Assembly: GCA_002205965.3 (NCBI GenBank)
Contig: NADL03000609.1
Location: 868,001-932,000, forward strand
DNA length: 64,000 bases
Origin: Kappaphycus alvarezii
Lineage: Eukaryota; Rhodophyta; Florideophyceae; Gigartinales; Solieriaceae
Direction: 5' to 3'
Position numbers and translations under genes: made by a program. A model generated the notes under the pieces. The model was not told where the DNA came from. It did no database searches and saw nothing but the letters and a program-made list of their open reading frames with translations. Shown here piece after piece: positions 10,325-22,838 of this stretch. Each line of letters opens with the position of its first letter. Position 1 is the first letter of the stretch.

Positions 10325-12139
10325 GGACTGCTTGAGGTTTTGTCGGTTGTCACACATACTTAACCCAAAGATGGCGACAACTGTCCATAAATCACGTTCT
10401 GCGCTATTCATGACCTCTTCAATGTCCTCCTCCAGCAACATACTGGATTTGCTTATGTGCATACCCCAGGGATTCATGTGACTTTCTGGGCGATCTCAAA
10501 TTGATGAAAAGTTGAGAGAAAGCCTCAGTTTTGATCTGTCTTTCCGTAAGTGACGCACCATTATACTTCATTATACTGCTTAAACTCAAAGTTTGGAAGG
10601 GACTAGTCGATGAGGACGGGGGCCTTCAGCTCCATGTCTATAGCAATTGCTTCTTCTAGAAACTTTTTGGCGCACCGAATTTCCCCACACCAGTTTTGGA
10701 GTGGGAAATCCGCATCCGTGCAAGACTCGCCGTTATCATCAGAAGAGTCCGCAACGAAACTCGCGGTTTAAGTGGGAAGTTCCTATGAGTACCTGGTACC
10801 TAGCAGCTATGATAGAGATCTCTGTTGCCACGATTACCGGAGGTGTGCATGTACGTTTGACCTGGTCTGAGAGTTCAGAAACCGAGGCTAACCGCCACTC
10901 GGAGCGGCCGAGAAGCCGGAAGATAGACCGGACGATGCGATTAGTCCATCCGGAGCCAGAGCTGAGACATGCTGGAGCTTAATCCCAATCAGATTGAACC
11001 AGTAGTTGGCGCCGGTAAACTCCATAGCCTGAATTTAAGGATTCTTGATGTTCTACTTCACTACCCGCACTTCAGCTCCTAGTGTCTGCGCTCTAGATCT
11101 AGTTCTTGTATCAATCGAGCTCTCCCGAACGCTGGGAGCGTAAATGTATAGAACTCCAGAAATATGTGAACAGTGGGCTTTTTAAGCTCTTTTCGGGCTT
11201 TTTCAGAAGCCCTGCATAGTGTAGCTATGTTTTAAACGTACTCAATGGCAGATTTCTGCAGGTCGAGCAGCCTATGTCGGCCATTGTTCCTGTTGAAGTT
11301 CTGTACTGCGGAGAAGCATTCGAGGAGGCTTGGTGGGTCAAACTGCGTTCTAGCGACAATTCTTTGCAGCAGATGCAAGATATCTAGAGCCTGCTCAGCA
11401 CAAGCACGATCAGGGATGATTCATTCCCCTGTCTGCACGAGAAACCAGGCATTATGGAAAGCCGAGGAAGCTTTTAAGAGAGAAATTGGGGTTATTGTGC
11501 TTACACATACAAATTTGCTCCCTTTTACGTTTCCCTACTCATTCACTTTCCTTTTTATCTACCTTTACTTTCTTTTCCTTTTGCGTCACGAATTTTACAT
11601 TTCTTTATACCCTTTTCTTTTACTCGCTCCTCTTCTTACGGGCGATAACCTTCCTTTTGATGGTTATTCTTTTTATTCTTCCCCGTTTATTTGATCTTCG
11701 TCGCCCCTAAATATCTTTTCCCTTAAGAAATATCTCTACACATGATTTCGCCATACATAAAACTTTTAAAGGCGTTTTTCACTGAATCCCACTACAACAC
11801 CAATTTTCCTCTACCTTTTGATTCAGCGGACCTGTCAATCTGAACCGCTTGGTGGTATTTAAACACGCCGGACGCCGCCTGAAATTTATCATCGTCCCTA
11901 CAACAACAAAAGCTCCACAATTCACACTCCCCTTTGGCAGCCATCATGCACTGACTCCCTCCTTCTCGTCTCATTGCCAAAACCCGTCACCCTTGTCCCA
12001 TCTCTGTCTCTCCTTATTCCCTTCTGGCCCAACCGACGTCGAGGACTACCTACGTCGCCAAACCAGTAAACGCTTGACGGGGCTGTTTGCTCGTCACCTG
12101 GTGGAAATCGAAGCACAGGACTCGTAAGGGGGGCTCTAG
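10325..12139. other. spacer with a long pyrimidine tract
   Basis: No gene was recognised. From about 11,510 to 11,700 the plus strand is strongly T/C-rich (runs like CCTTTTTATCTACC and TTTACTTTCTTTTCC), which gives a purine-rich minus strand. It could be a promoter-proximal tract or decayed transposon sequence. Confidence 0.35.
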
Positions 12140-12490
12140 GGAGGGGGATGGTAAGGCAGGGGAGTGTTTCGAGGAGTGGGTGGCCCCCGAGCTCGTCTAC
12201 GAGGTAGAACAAGGGAGGACGAGGACGAGTCCGAAGATGAGGTCGAGGAGGAAAGAGAGGAACACGAGGGGTCCGTGGACGAAGAAGGGGCCTCGAACCG
12301 GGTCATATAGGAGGGGAAGGAATGAACTGGTTGGACCAGATGGTCCTGGCCATGGACCCGATTGTTGGGATTCTGGTGGCCCATATTCTTCGCAGGAAGG
12401 GGCGGACAATTGTGGGCCATCCGCGGATATATGTGGGGAGTATATGGGATCTTACGATGTCTTAAGAGAATTGCTAGGTTCTGATCTATA
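12140..12490 (+). other. acidic low-complexity coding-like stretch, unrecognised
   Basis: In one plus frame around 12,205-12,310 the sequence encodes a run of mostly Asp and Glu (EDEDESEDEVEEEREEHEG); another frame is open over 12,087-12,491. Strongly acidic leaders of this kind are common in transposon proteins, but the purine bias alone could produce it. No domain is recognised. Confidence 0.2.
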
Positions 12491-13029
12491 GGATGAATAT
12501 TTTGAGGAGTAGGTTCATTTAGTTTCTTTCAAGTATCTTTCGTCAAGTTTTTTGCATCCGCATATAGTCGGTTCCTACTTTTTCTGGTGATTGTAATAGT
12601 TTTATCGAGATTTAAGTTTGGCGGAAAAGTCTATACAAGATAAGTACATTGCTTCCTCCATGAGTCGGAAAGCAATTTGGTAGACAACTTCAGGTCCATT
12701 CCGGAATATTTAGGAAGTTTAGAGTCAATTTAAGACCAAAGATCATTTTTTCGCCAGTTACTGAGCATAGATGGTAGAGCCTGCCCCTTTAGAGTTGGCT
12801 ACGAGAGAAGTCACTCAGCTTTCACGCCCACTCCTCTCCACCGCCCGTTAACGTGTACCGTACCACTTTCGTCGCTCGCAACGAATCTCAACTCAGGTAG
12901 TTAGTGGTTCCCTTTTCTGTCGGCGCAATTCTCACCCTATCAGGGGCTACGAGGGGAATGGAGTACATGGCAGACACACTCATACTTTGCACCTCCATCT
13001 TCTCAACGTTGAAGAGCTCTTTTTGATAG

Positions 13030-15054
13030 AAGAGGTAGTTTGTCACGCAGGGCTTTCTTAAACAAACACTGTGCGACTCTCCGAGTCTTGACGGGAAGCA
13101 GTCGCATTAAAGACTTGATGGCATCCTGAGCAAAGCCGAGGAAGAGATGGTCCGGGGCAGCCATGCAAGAACAGAGAAGGATCTTTGCTTATTACATGTA
13201 AAGATAGGCATCGAAAATTTGGGGCACAACCCTGACACCTTAAAAGTTAGAGTTAGGGCCAATTTCGCCTCAGATAGCGCGTCACTCCATTGATGGGGCG
13301 GATTAATACTGGCCCTATAGGAGCTGGAGCCCTCCATACAAAGGCTTATCAGGTCTGTTTCCGGGATAATCGCCGAGCACAGGACGCAGAACCATTACTT
13401 ATCTAGACAGAAGTCGACGGATGACCTCAATGGATACTTGCCGTGTACCAGTACATGGGGGACCCCCTCTCGGGCTTGTCGTATTGTAGGAAGAAACAGA
13501 AGTGACAGGGGTCGTTGGAAGTGTGGCCAAGGACGTCTATAGCCTCTGATATGGCGGTAAAGTCGGCGATAAAGACGTCTCAGTCTATGAACATGACGAA
13601 CTCTTTTCTGTCACAATTTGTGATCGTAAAACCTCTTAAAGTCCCTTCCACCATGTCCGGGATGATATTCTGCAGAAAATCGTTTTTCAAGACTTCGGGA
13701 GGGGTGACGGAGATTCTGCGGGTGGCTCCAATCCGGGAGCGATATTCTGGCGATATGCCAAGCAATAGCATGTAAACGCGACCCATACTTCCATCTGTTC
13801 CAGCGAAGTGCTTGAAATCATCGTAGTACTGTGGGTAGCGGTACGCGACATCAGACCTTCCATCTGCCAGTTGTCCTCGCCTACTTTTTTTGGGCTTGAA
13901 TGAAGCATTGAATTCGGAGGAGGGAGAGAAGTAGTCCTTTGCTGACACACCGGTGACGAGAGTGCGAGTAAATGCTCGTTCATCGTTGGCGCCGATTCTG
14001 GTTCCATATGTTGAGGTATGAAGACGATACTAACTCGATATTCTTCCTCTTTCTCTTGTCTAAGCAAACCCCTGAACACGAGAAACCCTGAGTGGGACCG
14101 AATGGAGCTGGCTTATCCTGTCTGACTTTGAGGTGAGTTGAGAAGGAGAACTAGATCCTTCACACGGAATGATGGGCTGCGTGAAAGTCTGAAGTGGGGT
14201 CTTTTGATCTGAGACGCATGCTCGAACGTGGTTTCCGCCATCATGGGGTCTTCATCAATTGTCTGGGAGATGGAGAAAGAAGCTTCTCGTGCCTATGCGT
14301 AAATGGTCGAAGAACCACGAATAAGGGAAAAGTTGATTCCAGAACGCCTAGAAGCGTCGAGAACAGAAGGAATGCTTCTGCGTGTTATCGAGAGGCCCTC
14401 TTCAACGACGCAGAAGCCACCTCCTTCTCGTGGGATCCCAAACGTCTGGAGTATCCTCTATCTTTCCTAGACGATTGGAGAGTCTTGAATGCAGGTGAAT
14501 ACTGGATCGTGTATGTCGGGGGTGTGTGGATTACCGAAAGATGAGGAGTTACCGCCAGAGATGAGCCTTCCAAGAGAATGGGAGCACAGGTTCATCCTCG
14601 CCCAGGAGCTGGGCTTTACGATCATGACGGAAACGGTGCGGTCGGATTGGAAAGAGCCGACTCCACTCTTGGCTCCGCTCTTGTTCAATTCCACCGGAAA
14701 GGGGTGAACGGTGGAGCTCAGTAATTCGGAGGAACGGGCGACGCGGCGAATCGTGCGTCGAACTGAGCGTGTCTTCGATAGACTGAAGGAACCGGCGTGA
14801 AGCGCGAATATGGAACAGAGTACTGCTCTGCCCTCGGCGGTGAAGAGGTGACTATTGGCTCCGGAAAAGATAAACTGCAAGAATAGTAGGTCTTCTCCAG
14901 GCCAGTTCTCGAAAGAAGCGAACTTCTCGAAACAACCACCACCGGAGCGCTTGGTGTCAGTGTGGGCAAGAAGGGCTGCGATGGTTGTCCATTGCAGCGA
15001 AAGCACTCCGTCCTTTTCTTCAGGGACAGTCTCCTCTTCAGATTCTACTTCCAA
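13030..15054 (-). pseudogene. decayed transposase-like gene, possibly tnp2-related
   Basis: Read on the minus strand, a 195-residue frame (15,054-14,467, start MEVESEEETVPEEK) is followed, after frameshifts, by a 122-residue frame (13,948-13,580) with GSMGRVYMLLLGISPEYRSR and CDRKEFVMFID. The next frame continues DVFIADFTAISEAIDVLGH and a His-x(n)-PCHFCFF cluster around 13,500-13,580. Near 13,080-13,180 LFLGFAQDAIKSL follows. The order of an acidic leader, a core, D-[IL]-x-A followed by G-H and a C-x-x-C-like cluster, then a helical region recalls the tnp2 (CACTA) arrangement also seen at 30-33 kb, but no single motif is decisive. It is certainly broken. Confidence 0.4.
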
Positions 15055-17850
15055 ACGAGCGGGGGACAGGCCAGCGCCATTAACATTTTGATCGCTCGGA
15101 ACGTCACTGGTGGGAGAATCTCCAGTTAGGTCGGTATTTTACACTCATTTACAACTGGAGATTCATCCGCACGGTTACAAGGAAAGGATTCCGTGAATGA
15201 CCTGGCGTTGGGCGATTGGAATGTTTCCAACCTTTCTGTGGAGATTCTTTCCTGCGGATGCCTGGTCAAAGGCCGCTTCTAGACTGCGGCGGTAGGGTTC
15301 CGGCGAGTGAGAGGAAGGAGCCCTCGGAGGCAGAAAATGGGTTCAAGAAGGAGAGCGAGGGGGTAGCGAGAAGGAAGGGTCTTCGGAGCTACCGGAATAT
15401 TTAGAAGGGGGAGAGTTACTGCTCAGGTTCCTCTGCCATCTATTTCTCTTCGGCACTATCTCGAAGGGCGTTGCCAGCAGAGGAAAACTCTTAATGAGGA
15501 CTGAAAATGGAAGGATAGTATGAGTTTGATTCATTTGGATATAGGTCGGAAACATCTTCCAACAGTAAAACACCCAAACTTTTCCCCCTTTGGATATAGG
15601 AGAAGGTTTATGTTGAGGTCAAAGGGGACGCATAGGTCTACGGCATAAAGAGTAGTGTGCTATTTACTCTTCCTTCTGGGCATAAAGATGAACTCTAAAC
15701 CATAATTCCATCATGGAGCAGTTTCCAGCATGGAAGGGAGAATGAGCCATTTCATTTCGGGCGAAGGACCAAGCTACAATATTGCAGAAAGTGTGTGAAT
15801 ATCTATTGAGGCGGCCTTTCGTCCTACCTCATTCAATATACCTCTCCGGAGCTCATATGGGGACTGGCATCCGCAGGCGTCCTGGCGCTCAAACTGCAGG
15901 GTCAGAGTTCGGTACCACTGCGCTCCCAGCAGCTAAAAAAACCGATCGCGCGACCTTGTAGCAGCGCAGCGAAGAGATAATTGCGCAATGACGAGCATGC
16001 GAGCGACCGAAGCGGCCAGGGACTAACTGAGATGACTATTTGCGTGCTAAAAGGTGCGCTGTGAGGTTTCCAGACGATCGCATGGAGCTGGGAGCTAAGT
16101 GAGCCTTTTGCGTTGCCTCGGGCTGATGACGTGACTAAAATACGTTTCCTGTTCCAAAATGCACAAATCTGCGAGCGTTCGTGGGTCTCTGAATTGCGCG
16201 CTGCATGTAAGGAGGTGGAAGTTGGCTGACGAGGGAGGGTGGTGAGTGTAACTTTTTCATGCTGCCAAAGGATACTACCTACGAAGCGCGTTTTGTGTCT
16301 TTCATTGAGATTCTGCGGTGCGATTTGGTTGCGTCTGGGATTCTGGAGCTTGTACAGAACGTTTGTCAAGACGAATGGGTCGATATGTTTGAAGGGACTG
16401 AAGATGGTGATATTTGTATGTTGTCGGTTGCGATGGAGCAGGGAGTCGGGGGAGGGCAGTGATTAACGTGGTGCGGAATGAGTTAACTTTGGGTGGGTTG
16501 CTAACTGTGAATGTACTTTTTGTTATTTACGTGCGTTTTGAGTAGTATTGACAGGGAGGGAGTGAAACTTAAGTATCCAGCTCGGGAAATAGGACGTAGT
16601 CAGTAGCAAGTAGCAGCTAGGTAGAAATAGTGCAAGGTAAAGATGGCTCCCACTGCGGTTGCAGTGGGGGGCATGCGCGGACAGCGCAATGTGTTCTGGA
16701 GAAGTATAACTGTAGGAAAGGCAGTGCGAACAGGTGCAGTAGGGGCTGGAAGCTCAGGTAGTAGGGGGAGTATGGTAGCTACGAAGGATAATGGGGTGAT
16801 AAAAAGTGAGCGAAATAGGTACCTGGTACGGGATGCAAAGGTAGCATTTTAGATTCGAAGAGGGCACCCTGTGGATAGTGCAGGGTGGAAAAAGCAGGCC
16901 AAACAAAATACTCGAGAAAGCGGGAGGGCACCCAGAGGCAGGCACTGGGCGCCCCGGCACGGAGCGCGGGGGTGGCCAATGGGGGCTGCGAATGGCGTCT
17001 CAGAGTGAGAGGCTCACATGCCCAATATGGCGCGGGAACTTAAATTTCCCGATTGGGAGCTTGGATTGCTAACGCTTATGAATTTACCGGGCGCACTCTA
17101 CGCCAACGCAACTAACCAAGCTTACTAGTGACGGTCGAATGCAGTATATTTTTATGAAAGGAGTTTACTCGCGACAACTGCAGACAGTATAGCTAGGGCT
17201 GAGAGACCTCTGTGTCAGCTTTTAGAAGCATAACAGGGGAAAGAGGTAAGAATGAAGTTTCATTACGGAACTGAGATACATTTTCGAAGCGCAAGAGGTC
17301 GCCCTGCGATTCCCTAATTGAAGAACTTTACAGAAAGAATGAATTGCAGCCTGAAGAGCTCTTTTATATATGCGAGTGGAACATTTAGTTCATCAGAAGA
17401 GAAACCCGCCTCCTTCAAGTAGGCGCGCCAAGGGCTGGGAATCTCAACCTCACGTGAAGAGCTCACAGCCCCAGCCTCTCCTTTAGTATCAGTTCGTATT
17501 TCGAATTATACAGACGCGTTATCAGACTGATTTGCCTTCTCGTGAACTTCAGTGTTCCCATCGCCATTTTTGTCCTCAAAAGTAGGATTAAAAGGACCAG
17601 GAGCTACAGAAGAGCTCAGCATGTCGTCTACTTCGAGGACCATAGGTGGATTGAAGACTACGTCATTGCGTCGTCTTATTTTAACAGGATCTGTATGAGC
17701 TTCACAAGAGGCTCCCCGTGCACCTGTTGAGCCTCAACAGACGTCAACCGCTTGGTCTTTCAGGGGTTATAGAATAAAATTCGCCTGCATTGTGACCATT
17801 ACAACATGGAGACAGGAGAGGCCGACTCTAACTGCGAGTGCGCGAACTCT
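15055..17850. other. long stretch without a recognised gene
   Basis: Frames here are short and without motifs. A GC-rich block at about 16,880-17,000, including CCAATGGG, resembles a promoter segment but has no attached gene. TTTATATATG occurs at 17,361. Confidence 0.3.
16259..16462 (+). CDS. small open frame, unrecognised
   Basis: Starting at ATG 16,259, this 67-residue frame is acidic and predicted helical (FVSFIEILRCDLVASGILEL, then DEWVDMFEGTEDGD) and ends in a glycine-rich tail. It has no signal peptide or transmembrane segment and no neighbour that explains it. It could be a decayed exon or chance. Confidence 0.15.
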   Translation: MLPKDTTYEARFVSFIEILRCDLVASGILELVQNVCQDEWVDMFEGTEDGDICMLSVAMEQGVGGGQ

Positions 17851-18387
17851 ATTGATGTGGGTGTTTGGGCGCACAAGAGTTAATCGATGGTTGAACTGAT
17901 GGTTGAAGCTTCCGGTGAACAGATCGGAGCTTCTGACCATGGTTTATATAGAGAAGTATTCAACGAGAGTGACAATGAATGGTAAGCAAACAATACTAAA
18001 TTCAAAGGTGTTCTAGAAGAACAGGCCTAGGGGCGTAATACTACAAGGTTTTGAGAGTTCACCTAGTATATTGCGGTGATACTGACAATATTGCCCATCA
18101 TGGTAGAGTTCCATTGATCCACTTGGCGAGACAGTACAAAGCACTTGCTGATTGGTTTTGCCTGGAAAGTATCTAGGAGTATGCCAGGTATCCATAATGG
18201 CTCCGTCTGATTGGTCTGTGGTCTTGCGTTGCGTCGGTCCCAGATTACAGTACTATAGTTGCACTGATGTCTCCTTACATTGTTTATGTTGCACTGGTGC
18301 CTCTCTACGGTGCTCATGCCGTTTGAGGGCTACTGGCGGGATAATACTGGGCATTTTGATACTACTCGGCATATTCGTCACAATTGA
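17851..18387 (+). mobile_element. solo LTR, copy 2, with target-site duplication ATTGA
   Basis: The LTR body is 17,856-18,382 (527 bp), TGTGG to CACA, and it is the same family and orientation as 9789-10319. ATTGA flanks it directly on both sides (17,851-17,855 and 18,383-18,387). Because the two copies carry different duplications, they are separate insertions, not the two ends of one 8-kb element. Confidence 0.85.
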
Positions 18388-19753
18388 GGATGGACTTTAG
18401 ATCAATCCATTTCTTCGATTCCGTTCGAAAGCTTTACGAGCTCATCGCTTTGGGCTTGCCCCCAAGTGAGACGCTCATGTCCATCTCCTTCATACAGGGT
18501 ACACATAATTATATAAGTGAGCTTGGCGCACCAGTTTCGGCGAAAATTTTGGGTCGAAATCGGTTACATTTCCGCAAAATGTCACGCAGCGAGAGTCAAA
18601 CTTGAATTATATCGTGATTCGCCTGATGTTTCCAATTCCTGTGTTTACCTCGATGGGTTCACTTTCGATGAAAAGTTTTTACGGCCTCACTGCGTCTTCA
18701 CTTTGACTCATCAGGGGGACTCATTATTAAAACCCTGCACCATATTTTCTCCCAATACAGTCTGGCAGCTTCTTTACTTGATCCGAAGTGTCCATTGACG
18801 CACTGATATGGTTGATGGTGATAGAATTATCAGTTTATTCGAACGCCATAAACTTTCCATGGATCCCGCAATTAATTTATCCCCGTTTCTTGAACGATCA
18901 CAGAGGTAGCGCCATCTTTTATATTTGAATCAAAATCTAACTGCTCTGATTATAGTTCGTTTATGGTATGTTCAACGTCAGGAAGCTGTCCAATGTTTTG
19001 TGGTAATTCATGAAAGGTCCGGACTACAGATATTACCTTGCTAAGTACCTCACATACGTACTATTTCATATGCTTGGTGCTATGGTAGCTCGAGAATTGT
19101 TTATCAGAGCCACATACATGGCAAAGTAGGTATTTTCCATCACGTTCAATGGATTTTTGCAGGCCTGTTACTAGGAACCATACTGAGATTATCGGAATAA
19201 CGGCGGCCGCGACATACAGAGCTGTAATTTTGAGTTAGTTCATCATATACCTGGTAAAAGATGCTATCACGAGATGATCCTTCTGATGGGGAAACTCGAT
19301 TGTCGAGGTCCAGCTTTTACAAGGGGGCAACGGAAAATATTTTACCAACTGTGCTACAACAGCATTGGATACTTGCTAATGGTTGGCCGCATTCCCCTGC
19401 AACCCCAAAAGCCTCCAGCACTGCAACGTGCACAACGGCAATTAACGGATGAACGTACGACATGGTTCCATCAAGTCTCTGCCCCACACACAAAGTTTCC
19501 ATGTCCTCATAGAATACACGATCAGAATTATTATTGAGGAAACATGCATACTTTGTTTACTAAAGCCCACGTTCTATGTACAGCAGGTGTAGCGCACTCA
19601 GCGAAATTCCATCCAATACGTAATGATGGACTTCAACAACCTGCATTGCAACTGAATTCCTCCTTCCAACCGAAGCAAAAGCTTTATCCTCAACCCAAGG
19701 CCTCAGGGACCACTTTGCGTCCCTGCGCCCCTTCCAATAGTCCGTGCACAGCT
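18388..19753 (+). other. decayed coding-like region, unrecognised
   Basis: Short plus-strand frames with a coding look follow the solo LTR: 18,517-18,798 (YLDGFTFDEKFLRPHCVFTL), about 18,810-18,900 (DGDRIISLFERHKLSMDPAI), and 19,274-19,537 (LMVGRIPLQPQKPPALQRAQ, then TTWFHQVSAPHTKFPCPHR). They lie in different frames with stops between, suggesting one eroded gene or mobile-element protein. I cannot name the family. Confidence 0.25.
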
Positions 19754-21351
19754 ATGACCTCAGTTCTCCGCATTTGTTTGCTGACAATGAGTTGGTCTTG
19801 TCTTGTACTATTTCCAATCGCCCAGACCACAGATGGAGTAGACACTGACACCACATCTGCTGTTCCCTCGGCCAACATAACTATCACAGTCCCTGCTGTT
19901 ATAGATGGAGTCGAGGGGTTGCAGTTCACGGTCCCCGTTCCTGAGCCTATAGCGACCACACTAAATGAGCAACTGCCCTTCATCGACCCCACTCCATGTC
20001 CCACGCCCTCCATATCGGCAACTCCTTCCCCTCATCCTCCCTGTCTCCTTCTCCGTCAACCTCCCCGTCCCTTCTCCGTCAGCTCCCTATCCCCTTCCCC
20101 GTCAGCCTCTCTCACTCCACTACAGACTCCTTCCCTCTCCCCCTCCCCTTCTTCAACTCCTTCGTCTCCCCTCCATCTGCTGCTCCGACACTAGATGGAT
20201 CAAATGCAGCGCCCTCTCCTCCCCTTCAGCCGCCTCTCCTACTGCACTCCCAAGTCCTGCAAATCCTACCCCGCTCAGCTTTCAGCCACTCCGACTCTCT
20301 CTCCCTCTCCTCGCCATCTAGTCCATGCATTCAAGGCTGCCGATGCCAGAATCCGGCACTCTTTTGGGCGATCCTTCTTTCACGGAGACAGAGCTAGAAA
20401 AGTTTGGGAATAACGAGGCGTCTATTTGGCTTGCCGCATCTTGGAACATGCCGGATCCTCCATTTCGAAGCAATTGGCTTGCTAGTCAAGTCGAGGTTTC
20501 TGGGTCAGAATTATCACTTGTCGCGAGAAAGATAGGAAGTGCCTTGTATGGAGCTGAGATTCGCACCACTACATATTACGGGTATGGTTGCGTTTCTGCA
20601 TGTATGAAGCCGTCGTCAGTATCAGGAGTTATTTCAAGTCTCTTCACTTTCACAGGCCCAAGTGATGGCATCAATGACAATTCTCCAAATCAGAATGAAA
20701 TCGATATTGAGTTTGAAGGGCATGACACTACAAAAGTGCAATTCAACTATCGTAAGTTCGAAATTGTGTTTCCTGACTGTTGTTATAGTATCAAGCAGCT
20801 TCGTAGAAGAAATCAAATACTGTCCTAATATTAACATGTGATTGAAATTTAGACACGATCGTGCCCCTGGTGATCTCCAACAGTTTGATCATGAACTTGA
20901 TTTCTCGTTGGGGTTTGATGCAAGTCAGAGCTTTAATACGTATGGTAAGTGAAGATTCTTCATCGCCGTCCCTCAAATCAGCACACATGTCGCTTTTAGT
21001 TCGCCATTGTCCATTGCCACAAAAAAAGAGAAGACATTCTAACTCCGATATCTTTAATCTGTTGCGACCAATGGCAGGCTTCAGATGGGCCCCTTGGGGT
21101 ATTGAGTGGGAAGTCAATGGAAATGTCGTGAGGACAGTAGAGAACACTGGGGGGGTCGAAACGCCGGTTGTAACTGCAGACACCGTGCAAAAGGTCATGG
21201 CCAATATTTGGATTGTTTCACAGTCGATTGAAAATGGGTTTGGGGGCTGTTTGACTTTGACTCCTTCAGCGAAACAAATGCTCAGTATAAGTGGATAAGA
21301 TACGAGAAGATGGATTTTAACGGGTGCTGCTCAATTAGTCCAGCTTGCTAA
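19754..21351 (+). pseudogene. secreted GH16-family glycoside hydrolase (broken or mis-sequenced)
   Basis: From ATG 19,754 the protein opens with a hydrophobic signal peptide (LRICLLTMSWSCLVLFPIAQ), then a Thr/Val-rich segment and a long Ser/Pro linker (20,013-20,320) in which the frame changes. The GH16 domain starts near 20,345 (SIWLAASWNMPDPPF) and carries the catalytic motif NEIDIEFEG at 20,695-20,721, with nucleophile and acid/base Glu present. GT-AG introns follow: one from 20,752 with a tiny middle exon around 20,789-20,802, one at 20,803-20,852, and one at 20,945-21,077, after which GFRWAPWGIEWEVNG resumes correctly. At about 21,225 one base seems missing: the fold continues in another frame as LFDFDSFSETNAQYKWIRYE to a stop near 21,351. 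GH16 enzymes cleave beta-1,3/1,4-glucans or galactans; in red algae such enzymes act on matrix galactans (inference). Confidence 0.7.
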
Positions 21352-22833
21352 AAAGATTTTCGTAACTACAGTCAGCTATCGGTCGTCAGTTATTGATGCT
21401 CAAGACATTATTGAACTATCGAATCGGTTTATATGTATGTAAAACTATTTCAACTATTTCAAATTGCAGTGCTCTATGGTTTAATTGATGAGAGCTTCTA
21501 GTACCACATGTTGACCTAACAAAGAGCTCATGCAAAGGGGCCTCATTGTGGACGAAGAACTAGAAAGTATTATGTCATCTAGTTTGGAAAGGGGGAACAC
21601 GGGGAGTTCACGTTTATTGTAACAGATACGCTGGCTGAAACCCAGTCACTTTGCATGGTTGTTTGGTATGTATGTTTGGAAAGCTGACATTGGATAAGTA
21701 GAAAATAGCAATGTCCCTGCCTACATACCACTGTGTAATCGATACTTGTTCGCTGTCTTTATTCTATTTATATATAACGCAGTGATGTAGCAGAGAACTT
21801 GAATCGTTTTGCATTCATCTAGAGGTGCCATGTAACAAATTAGCTGTTTTATTCCCGCGTATTTAGTTCTCTTCACAGCGTTTTTATTTGACGAAGAGAC
21901 CCACGTCATCGCTTCCGTTACGTAGTTATATTCTCGGTGGCACTATCCTATAGCTACAACCCAACTTTTTGGTACTTGACAACGAGTTGGCACAAGTCTA
22001 GAAGCTTGGTGGTTGAGCTAAAGTACTATCTATGAAAGGGGGGCTCATGTGAATTTTTTGAAGAATACAGATACACTTCATTGATCCTTTGCTACCATCG
22101 TTTTGAAACTCTTTGCTACAGTCCGCAGTACTCGTTTAAAAGCACAGGACTACCTCATACTCTGTTTCGTAAAAATTGTAAAAGATGAACTCCCGTATAT
22201 TAGTTTCGATTGCTGGGTGATTTAAATTACAATTCTTGAGAAGAGAGGTAACGATTCCTTTTTTAGCTCAGTGTGCTAGATCTGTTCATAAATTCACCCA
22301 AGTACGTTAGATACCTCGACAAGAAATTCTGATGTTAACTGTTGCGCAACTCTGCTGTCCATACAAGTCAGCATGGAGATCCGAAAATCCTATTCAGCCG
22401 ACAAAAAACAGATGAATCACCGTTGCAGGTAATAATGTCCACACAAAACTGAAGTAGACCTTGGCGTCTCTTCGCTCAGGAAAGTCTGTCTCACCTAGGT
22501 CCACTTGTCTATCCGATTGACCGATTCTCGGTTACCTGCGTAATAGGGACCTATCGCCCCAACTGACAGGTTTGAGGCACGCAAAGTGGACGGAAAAAGC
22601 GAGACGCAGTACTGTAGAAATATAAATTACTTACTCACTGGATAACTAAATAGGTACACTTTTATATGGAACAAAATTGTCTCTATATGAATGCAGTGTC
22701 TTACCAAGCAATCATGTAATGGAATTCAGAAGCTACACACAAATCTAAATCCAACTGGCATGTGGTCTGACACCTCATTGGGGTCCTTCATAAAATAGCA
22801 AACAGAGACCCTAAAAGGGGCGGTGGGTTCTGT
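21352..22833. other. non-coding spacer downstream of GH16
   Basis: AT-rich with no open frame of note. It contains the diverged repeat listed at 21,725-22,145. The sequence directly before 22,834 is the insertion site of Copia B. Confidence 0.4.
21725..22145 (+). repeat. diverged dispersed repeat, copy 1
   Basis: This shares ordered blocks with 55,037-55,445: CACTGTGTAA, ACTTGTTCGCTGTC, AGAGAACTTG, TTTTATTTGAC and later CATTGA-CCTTTGC. The blocks are collinear but heavily substituted. Nature unknown; it may be the tail or terminal region of an old mobile element. Confidence 0.45.
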
Positions 22834-22838
22834 ATTTT

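Noticed and set aside
11922-12420. Long Ser/Pro-rich minus frames opposite the acidic plus stretch.
   Set aside because: They are the reverse complement of purine-rich codons (GAG/GAC on one strand give CTC/GTC on the other), with no motif.
9946-18195. A 60-codon minus-strand frame present at the same place in both solo LTRs (9946-10,128 and 18,013-18,195), looking like a conserved small protein.
   Set aside because: By hand count 28 base differences give 17 amino-acid changes, about what neutral drift would give. There is no sign of selection on the protein, so it is a shadow of shared LTR sequence.
9789-18382. The two 530-bp direct repeats read as the LTRs of one 8-kb element.
   Set aside because: Each copy has its own different 5-bp target-site duplication, and the DNA between them holds no gag or pol.
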